Part shown: one piece after another, positions 17,771-27,296 of the stretch
Numbering within the stretch: the stretch's first letter is position 1
How the letters are laid out: each line of letters begins with the position of its first letter
Assembly (NCBI GenBank): GCA_937996655.1
Contig: CALKUK010000012.1
Coordinates: forward strand, 496,001 to 560,000
Reading direction: 5' to 3'
Source: an uncultured Sphingomonadaceae bacterium
GTDB taxonomy: Bacteria > Pseudomonadota > Alphaproteobacteria > Sphingomonadales > Sphingomonadaceae
DNA length: 64,000 bases
Position numbers and translations under genes: made by a program
Notes under the pieces: model-generated
What the model was told of the DNA's origin: nothing
The model's input: only the letters and a program-made list of their open reading frames with translations
Database searches by the model: none

Positions 17771-18984
17771 CGACGACAGCCGGTGTCCTGAACCTTCCCA
17801 CCCAAGCGCCAGCAAAGCCGCGTGTGACGCGTCTCGGTCGGTCTGACCGGTCTGCCGTGGGCCTTTGGTTTTGGGAAATTGACCGTGTGCTGCTGGTGCT
17901 GGTCGTCATCTTGCTGTCGATCGGGCTGATTGCTGTTGCCGCCGCGTCCCCTGCCTCGGCCCATCGCTATTCAGACGTTGGCTTTACCTTGTCTCCGCTC
18001 CATTACTTCTGGCGGCAGTTGATGTGGGTGTGTGTGGGTGTGCCCATCATGATCGGCACGTCGATGATGCCGCAGCTTCTCGCCCGGCGATTTGGGCTCG
18101 TGATGGCAGCCTTTTTTGCGATTTCTCTGGCTCTGGTGCCGTTGATCGGCTTTGAACGAAATGGCGCCACGCGCTGGCTGGGTGTGGGCATTTCGCAGTT
18201 CCAGCCGTCTGAGTTTTTGAAGCCTTTTTACGTGGTCGCCATCGCCTGGCTGCTGTCCCTCAAATCGCAGGACAAGAGCCTGCCGGTGATGCCGATTTCG
18301 TTTGTGGTAACAGCGGTTGTCGGGGTCTTGCTCATGATGCAGCCGGATTTTGGACAGACAATCATTTTCTGTTCGATGTGGTTTGCCATGGTGATGATTA
18401 CCGGCCTGTCCTGGCGGATGGTGGGCATCCTGTCAGGCACGGGCGGGGTTGGAATTACAGCGGCGTATCTTTTCTATCCGGTCGCGACCCAGCGCATCAA
18501 TAACTTCCTGTTCCAAAGCGGGGACACGTATCAGACCGACAGCGCGCATGCGACGATCACAGCAGGCGGGCTTTTCGGCACCGGCCCGGGCGGCGGAGAA
18601 ATGAAATTCCGTCTGCCGGAGGCGCATACCGACTATATCTTCTCCGTCATCGGGGAAGAGTTTGGCCTGCTCGCCTGCCTCGCCATCCTGTGCATTTTCA
18701 TCGCAATGGCTGTGCGCGTTTTTGTGAAGCTGCTGGATGAAGATGATCCCTTCCTCATTCTCGCCGCGGGCGGGCTCATCACCCAGTTCACCGCGCAGGC
18801 CATGGTCAACATGGCGGTCAACGTCGGCATTGCGCCGTCCAAGGGCATGACGCTTCCGTTCATCAGCTATGGCGGCTCATCTCTGATTGCCTTGTGCCTC
18901 GGCTTTGGCCTGCTCCTCGCCTTTACGCGAAAGAACCCGTATCTTACGCGTTCACCCTATGTCGTGAAGTGGAGCAACCGATGA
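17767..18984 (+). CDS. ftsW: Septal peptidoglycan glycosyltransferase FtsW
   Basis: A SEDS-family lipid II polymerase that works with FtsI at the septum. The 405-residue protein has a ~40-residue cytoplasmic N-terminus and about ten membrane helices. SEDS motifs are NGATRWLGVGISQFQPSEF, PEAHTDYIFSVIGEEFG and LPFISYGGSSLI with a C-terminal cytoplasmic tail. It has the usual length and the usual position between murD and murG. Its last 4 bases overlap the murG start. Confidence 0.95.
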   Translation: MTTTAGVLNLPTQAPAKPRVTRLGRSDRSAVGLWFWEIDRVLLVLVVILLSIGLIAVAAASPASAHRYSDVGFTLSPLHYFWRQLMWVCVGVPIMIGTSMMPQLLARRFGLVMAAFFAISLALVPLIGFERNGATRWLGVGISQFQPSEFLKPFYVVAIAWLLSLKSQDKSLPVMPISFVVTAVVGVLLMMQPDFGQTIIFCSMWFAMVMITGLSWRMVGILSGTGGVGITAAYLFYPVATQRINNFLFQSGDTYQTDSAHATITAGGLFGTGPGGGEMKFRLPEAHTDYIFSVIGEEFGLLACLAILCIFIAMAVRVFVKLLDEDDPFLILAAGGLITQFTAQAMVNMAVNVGIAPSKGMTLPFISYGGSSLIALCLGFGLLLAFTRKNPYLTRSPYVVKWSNR

Positions 18985-20135
18985 GCGAGCGGCACTTCGT
19001 TCTCGCCGCCGGCGGAACAGGCGGTCACATGATGCCCGCTCATGCGTTGGCTGAGGAACTGACAAAGCGTGGGCACCGTGTCGCGCTGATCACGGATGAA
19101 CGCGGCGCGCGCATTCCCGGCCTGTTTGATGGTGTGCAGACGCATATCCTGCCCGCCGGACGCATCACCAAAAGCCCGATGACATGGTTTGCCGGGGCAA
19201 AGGCGATCATGGCTGGCCGCACGATGGCATTGCGCCTGTTTGAGACGTTCCAGCCTGCCGCCGTCATTGGCTTTGGCGGCTATCCGGCTTTCCCGGCGCT
19301 GCTTGCGGCTCGCGCGGCGGGGATCCGCACGGCAGTGCATGAGCAGAACGCCGTGCTGGGCCGCGTCAATCGGCTCGTGGCCTCCCGCGTTGATGCGATC
19401 GCTGTGTCCTTTCCGCAGATTGAGCGATTGGCCGAAAAGCATCTTGGCAAGACTTGGCTGGTCGGCAACCCCGTCCGCGCCGAAGTCTGTGCGCTGCGGG
19501 AACAGCCTTTCCCCGCGCTAAGCGAACAGGGCGTATTCCGGGTTCTCGTCGTCGGCGGCAGTCAGGGGGCAACAGTGCTGTCTGACGTTGTGCCGGATGG
19601 CTTGGCGATGCTGCCCGTCGCGCTGCGCCGTCGCCTTCAGGTGACGCAGCAATGTCGGGCAGAAGACATTGACCGCGTCCGCGCGCATTATGCCAATCTT
19701 GGCATTGCGGCAGACCTCGCGACCTATCTCAATGACCTGCCGGACCGACTGGCTTGGGCCCATCTTGTGATCGCGCGGGCGGGGGCCTCCACGCTCGCTG
19801 AACTCACCTGCGCTGGTCGTCCGGCGATCCTCGTTCCGTTGCCGAGTGCCACCGATGACCATCAGACGGCAAATGTCCGCGAGATCGTGTCAGCGGGCGG
19901 TGCCCGGTCCATCGCTCAATCCAAATTCACAGCTAAGGAACTCGCAAAGCAGATGCAAAAGCTGGGCCTTGACCCCGAAGGGTTGACCAATGCGGCAGGC
20001 CGGGCGCGGTCTGTCGGTCGCCCCAATGCGACACGCGATTTGGCAGATATGGTTGAAAATCTGGATCATCCGGTTGCACCGCAAGCTGTCGGGCTGGCCG
20101 CCCAAGGCCCCCGCCTTGCGGGAGCCGGCGCATGA
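18981..20135 (+). CDS. murG: UDP-GlcNAc:lipid I N-acetylglucosaminyltransferase MurG
   Basis: Peripheral membrane GT28 enzyme that converts lipid I to lipid II. From the ATG at 18981, which overlaps the ftsW stop as ATGA, the protein is 384 residues. The N-terminal glycine loop is AAGGTGGHMMPA, and GFGGYPAFPALLAA and HEQNAVLGRVNR follow. The C-terminal donor domain has VVGGSQGATVLSD and the UDP-GlcNAc site VIARAGASTLAELTCAGRPAILVPLP. Longer in-frame starts inside ftsW are not credible. Confidence 0.95.
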   Translation: MSERHFVLAAGGTGGHMMPAHALAEELTKRGHRVALITDERGARIPGLFDGVQTHILPAGRITKSPMTWFAGAKAIMAGRTMALRLFETFQPAAVIGFGGYPAFPALLAARAAGIRTAVHEQNAVLGRVNRLVASRVDAIAVSFPQIERLAEKHLGKTWLVGNPVRAEVCALREQPFPALSEQGVFRVLVVGGSQGATVLSDVVPDGLAMLPVALRRRLQVTQQCRAEDIDRVRAHYANLGIAADLATYLNDLPDRLAWAHLVIARAGASTLAELTCAGRPAILVPLPSATDDHQTANVREIVSAGGARSIAQSKFTAKELAKQMQKLGLDPEGLTNAAGRARSVGRPNATRDLADMVENLDHPVAPQAVGLAAQGPRLAGAGA

Positions 20136-21538
20136 AGGCTGTCCCCACAAGCATCGGAACCGTCCATTTCATCGGCATTGGCGGCATCGGCATGTCCGGC
20201 ATTGCAGAGGTGATGCACAATCTCGGCTATTCGGTGCAGGGCACGGACATTGCCGAGAGCTATGTTGTTGAGGGCCTGCGTAAGAAGGGCATCAAAGTGA
20301 TGATCGGCCATGCGGCTGAGAACCTAGGCGATGCGGCCGTTGTCGTGACCTCGACCGCCGTGAAGCGCGGCAATCCCGAAGTTGAAGCTGCATTGGAGCG
20401 CCGCATCCCCATTGTGCGTCGTGCAGAAATGCTGGCGGAACTGATGCGCCTCAAATCGACGGTTGCTGTTGCCGGGACGCATGGCAAGACAACAACGACA
20501 TCGATGATCGCCGCCATGCTCGATGCGGGCGGCGTGGACCCGACCGTCATAAATGGCGGCATCATTAACAGCTACGGCTCCAACGCGCGGTTGGGCGATA
20601 GCGACTGGATGGTGGTGGAAGCCGATGAGAGCGATGGCTCTTTCTTGCGGCTCGACGGCACCATCGCGGTCGTCACCAATATCGACCCAGAGCATCTCGA
20701 TCACTACGGATCGTTCGACGCGGTGAAGAAGGCGTTTGTCGAGTTCATTGAGAATGTGCCGTTCTACGGGCTGGCCATCCTCTGCCTTGATCATCCCGAA
20801 GTGCAGGCGATCATCCCGCGCATCCGCGATCGCCGCATCATGACCTACGGTTTTTCTGCCCAAGCGGACGTGCGCGGAGAGAATGTCACGCCCTTCCCGG
20901 GCGGGAACCGCTTTGATGTGATTGTCCGCGCGCGCGACGGATCACAGCGCACCATATCCGGCATTGAGCTGCCCATGCCGGGCCGACACAATGTCCAGAA
21001 CGCCCTCGCCGCGATTGCGGTCGGTCTGGAAATGGGCATGTCAGATGCCGACATCCAGCGGGGCTTTGCAAAATTCGGCGGTGTCAAACGGCGCTTCACC
21101 AAGGTGGGGGAAGTCGGCGGCGTTACTATCATCGACGATTATGGCCACCACCCTGTGGAGATCCGTGCCGTGCTGTCGGCCGCGCGGGAAGGCGCACAGG
21201 GTCGCGTGATCGCTGTCTGCCAGCCGCATCGTTACACGCGCCTTGGCGGCCTGATGGATGAGTTTGCGTCCTGCTTTAACGATGCCGATATTGTCTACGT
21301 CGCCCCGGTGTACGCCGCAGGCGAAGCCCCGTTGGAGGGCGTGAGCGCAGGTTCACTGGTGAGCAACCTGAAGCGGCGTGGCCACCATGCCGCGGCAGAG
21401 GTCGCAGATGCCGCCGGGCTGGCCGCCATCATCGCCGAGCAGGGCAAGCCCGGTGACATGGTCGTTTGCCTCGGGGCCGGAGACATCACCAAATGGGCCG
21501 CGGGTCTTGCCGACGCCATCAAGGCGGTGCGCGCTTGA
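20132..21538 (+). CDS. murC: UDP-N-acetylmuramate:L-alanine ligase MurC
   Basis: First amino-acid-adding Mur ligase, attaching L-Ala to UDP-MurNAc. The 468-residue protein has a Rossmann-like start (HFIGIGGIGMSGIAEVM), the P-loop VAGTHGKTTTTSMIA, and the Mur-ligase motif VEADESDGSFL with VTNIDPEHLDHY. The C-terminal domain has IIDDYGHHPVEI and CQPHRYTRL. Start and end are joined to murG and murB by overlaps. Confidence 0.96.
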   Translation: MKAVPTSIGTVHFIGIGGIGMSGIAEVMHNLGYSVQGTDIAESYVVEGLRKKGIKVMIGHAAENLGDAAVVVTSTAVKRGNPEVEAALERRIPIVRRAEMLAELMRLKSTVAVAGTHGKTTTTSMIAAMLDAGGVDPTVINGGIINSYGSNARLGDSDWMVVEADESDGSFLRLDGTIAVVTNIDPEHLDHYGSFDAVKKAFVEFIENVPFYGLAILCLDHPEVQAIIPRIRDRRIMTYGFSAQADVRGENVTPFPGGNRFDVIVRARDGSQRTISGIELPMPGRHNVQNALAAIAVGLEMGMSDADIQRGFAKFGGVKRRFTKVGEVGGVTIIDDYGHHPVEIRAVLSAAREGAQGRVIAVCQPHRYTRLGGLMDEFASCFNDADIVYVAPVYAAGEAPLEGVSAGSLVSNLKRRGHHAAAEVADAAGLAAIIAEQGKPGDMVVCLGAGDITKWAAGLADAIKAVRA

Positions 21539-22434
21539 CGACGACACGCGCCTTGCCTCCGGTTCGTGGAAAGCTGACGGCCAATGCGCCGCTGGCGCCG
21601 CTTGTCTGGTTCAAGGCGGGGGGCACTGCAGAATGGTTGTTTGAGCCCAAGGATGCCGACGATCTGTGCGGCTTTCTAGAGGCGCTTGATCCGGCCACGC
21701 CTGTCATGGCGCTCGGCCTTGGGTCTAACTTAATCGTCCGCGATGGCGGTGTGGCGGGTGTTGTCATTCGCCTTGGGAAGGCTTTTGCCGAAGTCACTGC
21801 GCTCGACATGTTGACGCTGCGCTGTGGCGGCGGGGCCAGTGGAATTCTTGTTTCGTCCACGGCGCGGGATGCAGGCATTGGCGGGCTTGAGTTTTTGCGC
21901 TCCATCCCCGGCACAGTGGGGGGCTTTGTCCGCATGAATGGCGGGGCCTATGGCCGTGAGGTCAAGGACATCCTCATCGACTGTGACGTTGTTCTGCGTT
22001 CCGGCGCGCGCCAGACGTTGGTGCTCAGCGATCTGGGCTACACCTACCGCCATTCGGCATTGCCCGACGGCGCGACCGTGATTTCAGCCACCTTCAGGGG
22101 GCATGCGGCAGAACCGGATGCCATTCAGAGGGAGATGGACCGCATCTCGGCCAGCCGTGAGGCATCCCAGCCGCTGCGCAGCAAGACGGGCGGTTCCACG
22201 TTCAAGAACCCGGACGGCCACAAGGCTTGGCAGCTGGTCGATGAGGCAGGCTGCCGCGGGCTGCAATTGGGCGGCGCGCAGGTGTCTGAAAAGCACACCA
22301 ACTTCCTGCTCAACGTCGGCAATGCCACCAGTGCGGACATTGAAGCGTTGGGTGAGGAAGTCCGCAAGCGGGTAAAGGAAAAATCGGGCGTCACGCTCGA
22401 ATGGGAAATTCAAAGAGTAGGTAAACCGGCATGA
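21535..22434 (+). CDS. murB: UDP-N-acetylenolpyruvoylglucosamine reductase MurB
   Basis: FAD enzyme that reduces UDP-GlcNAc-enolpyruvate to UDP-MurNAc with NADPH. I place the start at a TTG (21535) that overlaps the murC TGA, giving 299 residues; the reading frame upstream is only murC sequence in another frame. Motifs are GLGSNLIVRDGGV, IPGTVGGFVRMNGGAYG, the catalytic GGSTFKNP (Ser proton donor) and a C-terminal EVRKRVKEKSGVTLEWE. It is a type I MurB. Confidence 0.93.
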   Translation: MTTTRALPPVRGKLTANAPLAPLVWFKAGGTAEWLFEPKDADDLCGFLEALDPATPVMALGLGSNLIVRDGGVAGVVIRLGKAFAEVTALDMLTLRCGGGASGILVSSTARDAGIGGLEFLRSIPGTVGGFVRMNGGAYGREVKDILIDCDVVLRSGARQTLVLSDLGYTYRHSALPDGATVISATFRGHAAEPDAIQREMDRISASREASQPLRSKTGGSTFKNPDGHKAWQLVDEAGCRGLQLGGAQVSEKHTNFLLNVGNATSADIEALGEEVRKRVKEKSGVTLEWEIQRVGKPA

Positions 22435-23354
22435 GTACGCCCGTCCACGTCGCTGTCCTGATGGGGGGATGGTCTTCCGAGCGTGAAGTTTCGCTCATTA
22501 CAGGCGCGGGCGTTGCCGACGCTTTGGAACGTGTGGGTTATCGCGTCACGCGGATCGACATGGACCGTAACATTGCCGTGCGCCTTGCCGAAGTGAAGCC
22601 GGACGTGGTGTTTAATGCCCTTCACGGCACACCGGGGGAAGACGGTACAGTGCAGGGCATGATGGACCTGATGGGCCTGAAATACACACACTCCGGCTTG
22701 GCGACATCGGTCATCGCCATTGACAAGCAGCTGACCAAAGCCGCGCTGGTTCCGCATGGCATCCCGATGCCGGGCGGCATGGTTGTGGAAAGCGCAACGC
22801 TCTATTTAAATGATCCCTTGCCGCGCCCTTATGTGCTGAAGCCCGTCAATGAAGGCTCTTCGGTTGGTGTGGCCATCGTCACCGATTCATCCAACTACGG
22901 CAAACCCATCGGTCGTGATGCTGCCGGGCCCTGGCAGGAGTTTGATCACCTGCTCGCCGAGCCGTTCATCCGCGGCCGCGAACTGACCGTTGCCGTGCTG
23001 GGGGACCGGGCGCTGTGCGTGACCGAGCTTCAGCCCAAATCCGGCTTCTATGATTTTGAGGCCAAATATACCGAGGGCAAGACGGAGCATATTTGCCCTG
23101 CGCAAATCCCGGATGATGTCACTGAGGCTATGCTCGGTTGGGCGCTGCAGGCGCACCGCGTGCTAGGGTGCAGGGGTGCCTCCCGGTCTGATTTCCGGTG
23201 GGACGATAGCCAAGGCGTTGACGGGGTCTTCCTGCTGGAAGTGAATACCCAGCCGGGAATGACGCCGCTCAGCCTTGTGCCGGAACAGGCAAAGCAAGTT
23301 GGCATTTCCTATGAACAGCTGGTCGACATATTGGTGAAGGAGGCTCTGGCGTGA
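22431..23354 (+). CDS. ddl: D-alanine:D-alanine ligase
   Basis: An ATP-grasp ligase that makes the D-Ala-D-Ala substrate of MurF. The 307-residue protein has VLMGGWSSEREVSLITG at the N-terminus, NALHGTPGEDGTVQG, YVLKPVNEGSSVGVAIV, and the Mg/product-binding LEVNTQPGMTPLSLVP. It is full length. It starts on the murB stop (ATGA) and ends in a GTGA overlap with ftsQ. Confidence 0.95.
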   Translation: MSTPVHVAVLMGGWSSEREVSLITGAGVADALERVGYRVTRIDMDRNIAVRLAEVKPDVVFNALHGTPGEDGTVQGMMDLMGLKYTHSGLATSVIAIDKQLTKAALVPHGIPMPGGMVVESATLYLNDPLPRPYVLKPVNEGSSVGVAIVTDSSNYGKPIGRDAAGPWQEFDHLLAEPFIRGRELTVAVLGDRALCVTELQPKSGFYDFEAKYTEGKTEHICPAQIPDDVTEAMLGWALQAHRVLGCRGASRSDFRWDDSQGVDGVFLLEVNTQPGMTPLSLVPEQAKQVGISYEQLVDILVKEALA

Positions 23355-24295
23355 AGGGAAGCACCAAAGTCACGCGCGGGCCGGTCAAACGCGCTGTCAC
23401 GCGCAACGGCGTGCGCAAGCCCAAGACGCGGCGCGCCATCTGGATGGAAAAATTCTGGAAATATGTGCCGATCAAGGCGGAGACGATCGAACGGGTGATG
23501 ACCGGTGCGACAATCGTGCTGATCGCCGGCACGATTGTGACAGCCAGCGTCTATGCCGGTGTCCCGCAGTTTGTCGGCACTGAAATGGGGCAGGTGGCGG
23601 GCCGCGCTGGCTTTAAGGTGAAGCGGGTTGAAGTGAAGGGTCTAGACCGAATGGACTCGCTCACGGTCTATGCCGTCGCGCTTAACCAGCATTCCATGGC
23701 CATGCCGCTCGTCGATTTGGACAAGGTGCGCGAGCAGCTGCTGCAATATGGCTGGATTGAGGATGCTCGCATTTCGCGGCGCTGGCCCGATACTCTGGTG
23801 GTCGACATTGTCGAGCGTAAGCCGGCGGCTGTCTGGCAGAACAACCAGAAACTCTCGCTGATTGATGGCACGGGTGTCGAACTGGAACGGGTGGACCCCA
23901 ATGCCATTCCGGATCTCCCACTCGTCGTCGGGCCAAATGCTAATCGTCAGATTGAAGATTTGCATGATCTGCTCGACACCGTGCCTGCGCTCAAGCCGAT
24001 GCTGGCCGGGGCGTCATGGGTCGGGAACCGGCGGTGGGATCTTCGGTTTGAATCCGGGGAAGTTTTGGCCCTGCCGGAAGGACAGGACATCGCGTCCAAT
24101 GCCCTGAAGCGGTTTGCGCGCCTTGATGGCACACAGCGCCTGCTTGGGCGGGGTTTTGTGCGCTTTGACATGCGCGATCCATCCAAATTTGTGGTGCGGC
24201 TGAAGCGCAACAACGGGGCCATTGCTGAACCCGTCGCGCCAGCCGAGCCTGCACAGGCCGCAATCAACGCCGACACCGCGTCGGCAGATCTCTAG
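23351..24295 (+). CDS. ftsQ: Cell division protein FtsQ
   Basis: Bitopic scaffold of the FtsQLB complex. The 314-residue protein has a long basic cytoplasmic N-terminus (many Arg/Lys in the first 45 residues), one membrane helix at about 52-73, a POTRA domain beginning FKVKRVEVKGLDRMDS and a beta-domain with DTLVVDIVERKPAAVWQNN. The last ~25 residues are Ala/Pro-rich. The GTG start overlaps the ddl stop. Its order ddl-ftsQ-ftsA-ftsZ is the classic dcw order. Confidence 0.92.
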   Translation: MKGSTKVTRGPVKRAVTRNGVRKPKTRRAIWMEKFWKYVPIKAETIERVMTGATIVLIAGTIVTASVYAGVPQFVGTEMGQVAGRAGFKVKRVEVKGLDRMDSLTVYAVALNQHSMAMPLVDLDKVREQLLQYGWIEDARISRRWPDTLVVDIVERKPAAVWQNNQKLSLIDGTGVELERVDPNAIPDLPLVVGPNANRQIEDLHDLLDTVPALKPMLAGASWVGNRRWDLRFESGEVLALPEGQDIASNALKRFARLDGTQRLLGRGFVRFDMRDPSKFVVRLKRNNGAIAEPVAPAEPAQAAINADTASADL

Positions 24296-24306
24296 GAGGG
24301 AAAGAC

Positions 24307-25566
24307 ATGGCCGCAGCCAAAACGTCCGGGTTGATCACTGCCCTCGACATCGGGTCCTGGAAGGTGTCCGCGCTCATCGCGGAAGTGTCTGACAGTGGCG
24401 ACGTTCAAGTGCTGGGCACTGGCCAGCGTGAGAGCAAGGGTGTGCGCCGCGGCTATATTGCCGATATGGACGCGACCGAACGCGCCATTCGCGAGGCTAT
24501 GGAGCAGGCGGAACGGATTGCCGGCATCAGCATTGAAGACGTTTGGGTCGGCTTTTCGGCAGGTGGCCTCGTCAGCGACATCGCTTCGGTGGAGGTGGAA
24601 CTCGGCGGCCACCGCATTGAACAGGACGACATTGACGAACTGCTCGCCGCAGGACGCAACTCGCTTGATCCAGATGGTCGGATGATCCTGCATGCGCAGC
24701 CGACACTCTACACGCTGGACGGGCTTCAGGGCGTCAAGCGACCGCTTGGCCTGCATGCGGACACGCTAGGCGTCGACATCCACGTCGTCTGCGCGGACGG
24801 CTCTCCGGTCCGCAATATCGATCTGTGCGTGCGCAGCGCCCATCTGGAGGTGAAATCAATTGTGGCCTCGCCGGTTGCGACGGGCATGGCGGTCCTTTCG
24901 GAAGAAGAGCGTGAACTGGGCGTGGCGCTGGTTGAAATCGGCGGCGGTGTGACGAACGTCTCGCTCTTTGCCGGGGGCATGCTGGTCGGCCTGACGTCCA
25001 TTCCTTTCGGGGCGGCGGACATTACGGATGACATCGCGTCGGCCTTTGGCGCCCGCCGCAACCAGGCCGAGCGTATGAAGTGCTTTTATGGCTCAGCCAC
25101 AGCCAGCCCTCGTGACAATCATGATATGATCGATGTTGCTCCGCTTTCGGCCGATGACGAAGGCGAAAGCCATCGCATCACCCGCGCACAGCTGATTGCG
25201 GTTATCCGTCAGCGGCTGGAACATCTGGTGGGAGAGATCGCAAAGGCGCTTAAGGATCTGGGCTTTGCCGGGCCGGTTGGCCGCCAGGTCGTGCTGACAG
25301 GTGGCGGCGCTGAGCTCAAAGGCATGGCGGACTATGTTCAAGGTGTGCTTGGCCGCGCCGTTCGCATCGGCCGTCCCCGCGGGCTTTTGGGGTTGCCGGA
25401 TGCCCATAGTGGGCCGGGCTTCGCCACGCTTGCGGGCCTCGTTCATTACGCAGCGTCAGACCCGATTGATCTGCGCGTGATCATGCCGGAGCATCAAAGC
25501 ATCGTGCGGACGGCACGTGGAGGGCTGCTCTCAAAGCTGATCTCGGCAGTAAAAACAGGATATTGA
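24307..25566 (+). CDS. ftsA: Cell division protein FtsA
   Basis: Actin-like ATPase that anchors FtsZ filaments to the membrane. The 419-residue protein has the phosphate-1 loop ALDIGSWKVSALIAEV, the phosphate-2 region LVEIGGGVTNVSLFAGG and the adenosine motif VVLTGGGAELKGMADYVQ. The C-terminus (GGLLSKLISAVKTGY) fits the short amphipathic membrane-targeting helix. GAGGGAAAG precedes the ATG. The next gene, ftsZ, is 152 bp away, leaving room for an extra promoter. Confidence 0.95.
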   Translation: MAAAKTSGLITALDIGSWKVSALIAEVSDSGDVQVLGTGQRESKGVRRGYIADMDATERAIREAMEQAERIAGISIEDVWVGFSAGGLVSDIASVEVELGGHRIEQDDIDELLAAGRNSLDPDGRMILHAQPTLYTLDGLQGVKRPLGLHADTLGVDIHVVCADGSPVRNIDLCVRSAHLEVKSIVASPVATGMAVLSEEERELGVALVEIGGGVTNVSLFAGGMLVGLTSIPFGAADITDDIASAFGARRNQAERMKCFYGSATASPRDNHDMIDVAPLSADDEGESHRITRAQLIAVIRQRLEHLVGEIAKALKDLGFAGPVGRQVVLTGGGAELKGMADYVQGVLGRAVRIGRPRGLLGLPDAHSGPGFATLAGLVHYAASDPIDLRVIMPEHQSIVRTARGGLLSKLISAVKTGY

Positions 25567-25599
25567 GGCTGGAGTGTTACACAGCCCCACGATATTGGG

Positions 25600-25633
25600 G
25601 TGAACGATTCTGAAAACGCGACGAACCGTTCAC
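25600..25633 (+). promoter_or_regulatory. Inverted repeat in the ftsA-ftsZ gap
   Basis: Perfect 7-bp arms, GTGAACG at 25600-25606 and CGTTCAC at 25627-25633, with a 20-base spacer, centred about 100 bp before the ftsZ start. The ftsA-ftsZ gap is the largest inside the dcw cluster, so a regulator or RNA structure controlling ftsZ is plausible. No CtrA-type TTAA-N7-TTAA site was seen there. Confidence 0.35.
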
Positions 25634-25718
25634 AACTTTGGTGCGGGTTTGGCGCGTTTGGTGCAGAAGGTCCCGGGGGCGGTTTCGTCCGTCGGAGTTA
25701 GGTCAGGGGAGACGGAAA

Positions 25719-27239
25719 ATGTCGATTGAGTTCATGGCACCGGAAGTGGAAGAGCTGAAGCCGAGGATCAGTGTTATCGGTTGCGGTGGCGCAGGCGGCA
25801 ACGCTGTGGCGAACATGATCGCCAATTCGGTGCAGGGCGTGGACTTCATTGTCGCGAATACCGACGCGCAGGCGCTCAACAGCAGCGCGGCCGAACGCCG
25901 TATTCAGCTTGGTCTTAAGATCACACAGGGCCTTGGTGCCGGTTCGCGTCCGGAAATCGGCCGTGCTGCCGCTGAAGAGGCTTTGGAGCAGGTCGAGCGC
26001 GCGCTGGAAGGGTCGCACATGTGCTTCATCGCAGCCGGCATGGGCGGCGGCACAGGTACAGGCGCTGCGCCAGTCATCGCAAAAGCAGCACGTGACCGCG
26101 GCATCCTGACCGTCGGCGTTGTCACCAAGCCGTTCAGCTTTGAAGGGTCGCGCCGCATGAAGGCGGCCGAGGCCGGCATTGCCGAGCTTCAGAAGCATGT
26201 CGATACCCTGATCGTCATTCCGAACCAGAACCTGTTCCTGATCGCAAACCCCTCGACCACGTTTAAGGAAGCGTTCGCGATGGCGGACGAAGTCCTGCAG
26301 CAAGGCGTTCGCGGTATCACCGATCTGATGGTCATGCCCGGCCTGATCAACCTCGACTTTGCCGACGTCCGCACTGTGATGAGCGAAATGGGCAAGGCTA
26401 TGATGGGCACCGGCGAGTCCGATGGTGAAAACCGCGCCATCGAAGCCGCTGAAAAGGCGATCGCCAACCCGCTGCTCGACGGCGTGTCGATGAAGGGCGC
26501 AAAGGGCGTCATCGTTTCGATCACCGGCGGTGAAGACATGCGCCTGATGGAAGTCGACGAAGCTGCGTCGCACATCAAAGAACTCGTTGATCCTGACGCC
26601 AACATCATCTGGGGTTCGGCATTCAATCCTGATCTCGAAGGCAAGATCCGCGTGTCGGTTGTCGCCACGGGGATCGAAGCAGATGCCGCAAGCGAGCCGC
26701 GTCCGGCCCAGGTCTTCTCGCTGCCGCTGTCTCGCAAGACAGAGGAACCGAAGGCTGACCCGGCTGCTGCGCCTGCACCTGTCGCTGCACCGGAACCCGT
26801 TGCTGAAGAAGCGACACCTGCCGAAGAAGCCCCGCTGGAACTCGCTGATCTGGCAGAAGACTCCGCAGCTGACGCACACGCAGAGGCTGCTGAAGAGACA
26901 CCCGTTGCCCTGACGCCGCCGACGGACGACGCCGCGAGCGATGAACTTGTCCTTGGTGGGGAAGAAATGTTCGCAGAGCCGGTGGAATCCAATCCGCTGC
27001 CGCCAGCCGCTGAAACGCCGTCGGGTCATGCCTTGCGTCGCAGCGGGTGGCTGACATCGTCGGAAGAAGAGGCGCCCGCCGCTGAGCCGGATCGCCCCGC
27101 ACCGAAGATCGCGCCGCTGGGCGGCACGCTTTTTGAGCGCATGTCGAACATCGCGCGCGGTGCTGCAAAGTCCGATGAGACGGATGCGTCAGACCCGCTC
27201 GACATTCCGCGCTTCCTCAATCGCCAGAACAACCAGTAA
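25719..27239 (+). CDS. ftsZ: Cell division protein FtsZ
   Basis: Tubulin-like GTPase that forms the Z ring. From the ATG at 25719, with AGGGGA upstream, the protein is 506 residues. The GTPase core has VIGCGGAGGNAV (19-30), the tubulin signature GGGTGTG (109-115) and NLDFADVRTVM. After about residue 325 comes a long acidic linker rich in Ala, Glu and Pro. It ends in the conserved C-terminal peptide LDIPRFLNRQ (494-503), which binds FtsA and other partners. An in-frame start at 25638 would add 27 residues of non-family sequence. Confidence 0.96.
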   Translation: MSIEFMAPEVEELKPRISVIGCGGAGGNAVANMIANSVQGVDFIVANTDAQALNSSAAERRIQLGLKITQGLGAGSRPEIGRAAAEEALEQVERALEGSHMCFIAAGMGGGTGTGAAPVIAKAARDRGILTVGVVTKPFSFEGSRRMKAAEAGIAELQKHVDTLIVIPNQNLFLIANPSTTFKEAFAMADEVLQQGVRGITDLMVMPGLINLDFADVRTVMSEMGKAMMGTGESDGENRAIEAAEKAIANPLLDGVSMKGAKGVIVSITGGEDMRLMEVDEAASHIKELVDPDANIIWGSAFNPDLEGKIRVSVVATGIEADAASEPRPAQVFSLPLSRKTEEPKADPAAAPAPVAAPEPVAEEATPAEEAPLELADLAEDSAADAHAEAAEETPVALTPPTDDAASDELVLGGEEMFAEPVESNPLPPAAETPSGHALRRSGWLTSSEEEAPAAEPDRPAPKIAPLGGTLFERMSNIARGAAKSDETDASDPLDIPRFLNRQNNQ

Positions 27240-27248
27240 GCTGGGACC

Positions 27249-27296
27249 GGGCGGACCGTGTCGTTGCCTCGATGAGGTGACGTCATGGTCCGTCCC
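27249..27296 (+). other. Long imperfect hairpin between ftsZ and the SPOR gene
   Basis: GGGCGGACCGTG (27249-27260) pairs with CATGGTCCGTCCC (27284-27296), a 12-bp stem with one bulge and one G-U pair; the loop holds a smaller CCTC/GAGG stem. It lies 10 bp after the ftsZ stop. There is no run of T after it, so it is not a clear intrinsic terminator. It may be an attenuating or mRNA-protecting structure. Confidence 0.4.

Noticed and set aside
25698..27029. Long open frame on the - strand across ftsZ
   Set aside because: It is exactly antisense to a well-supported ftsZ, has no family motifs and is rich in residues expected from reversed high-GC codons.
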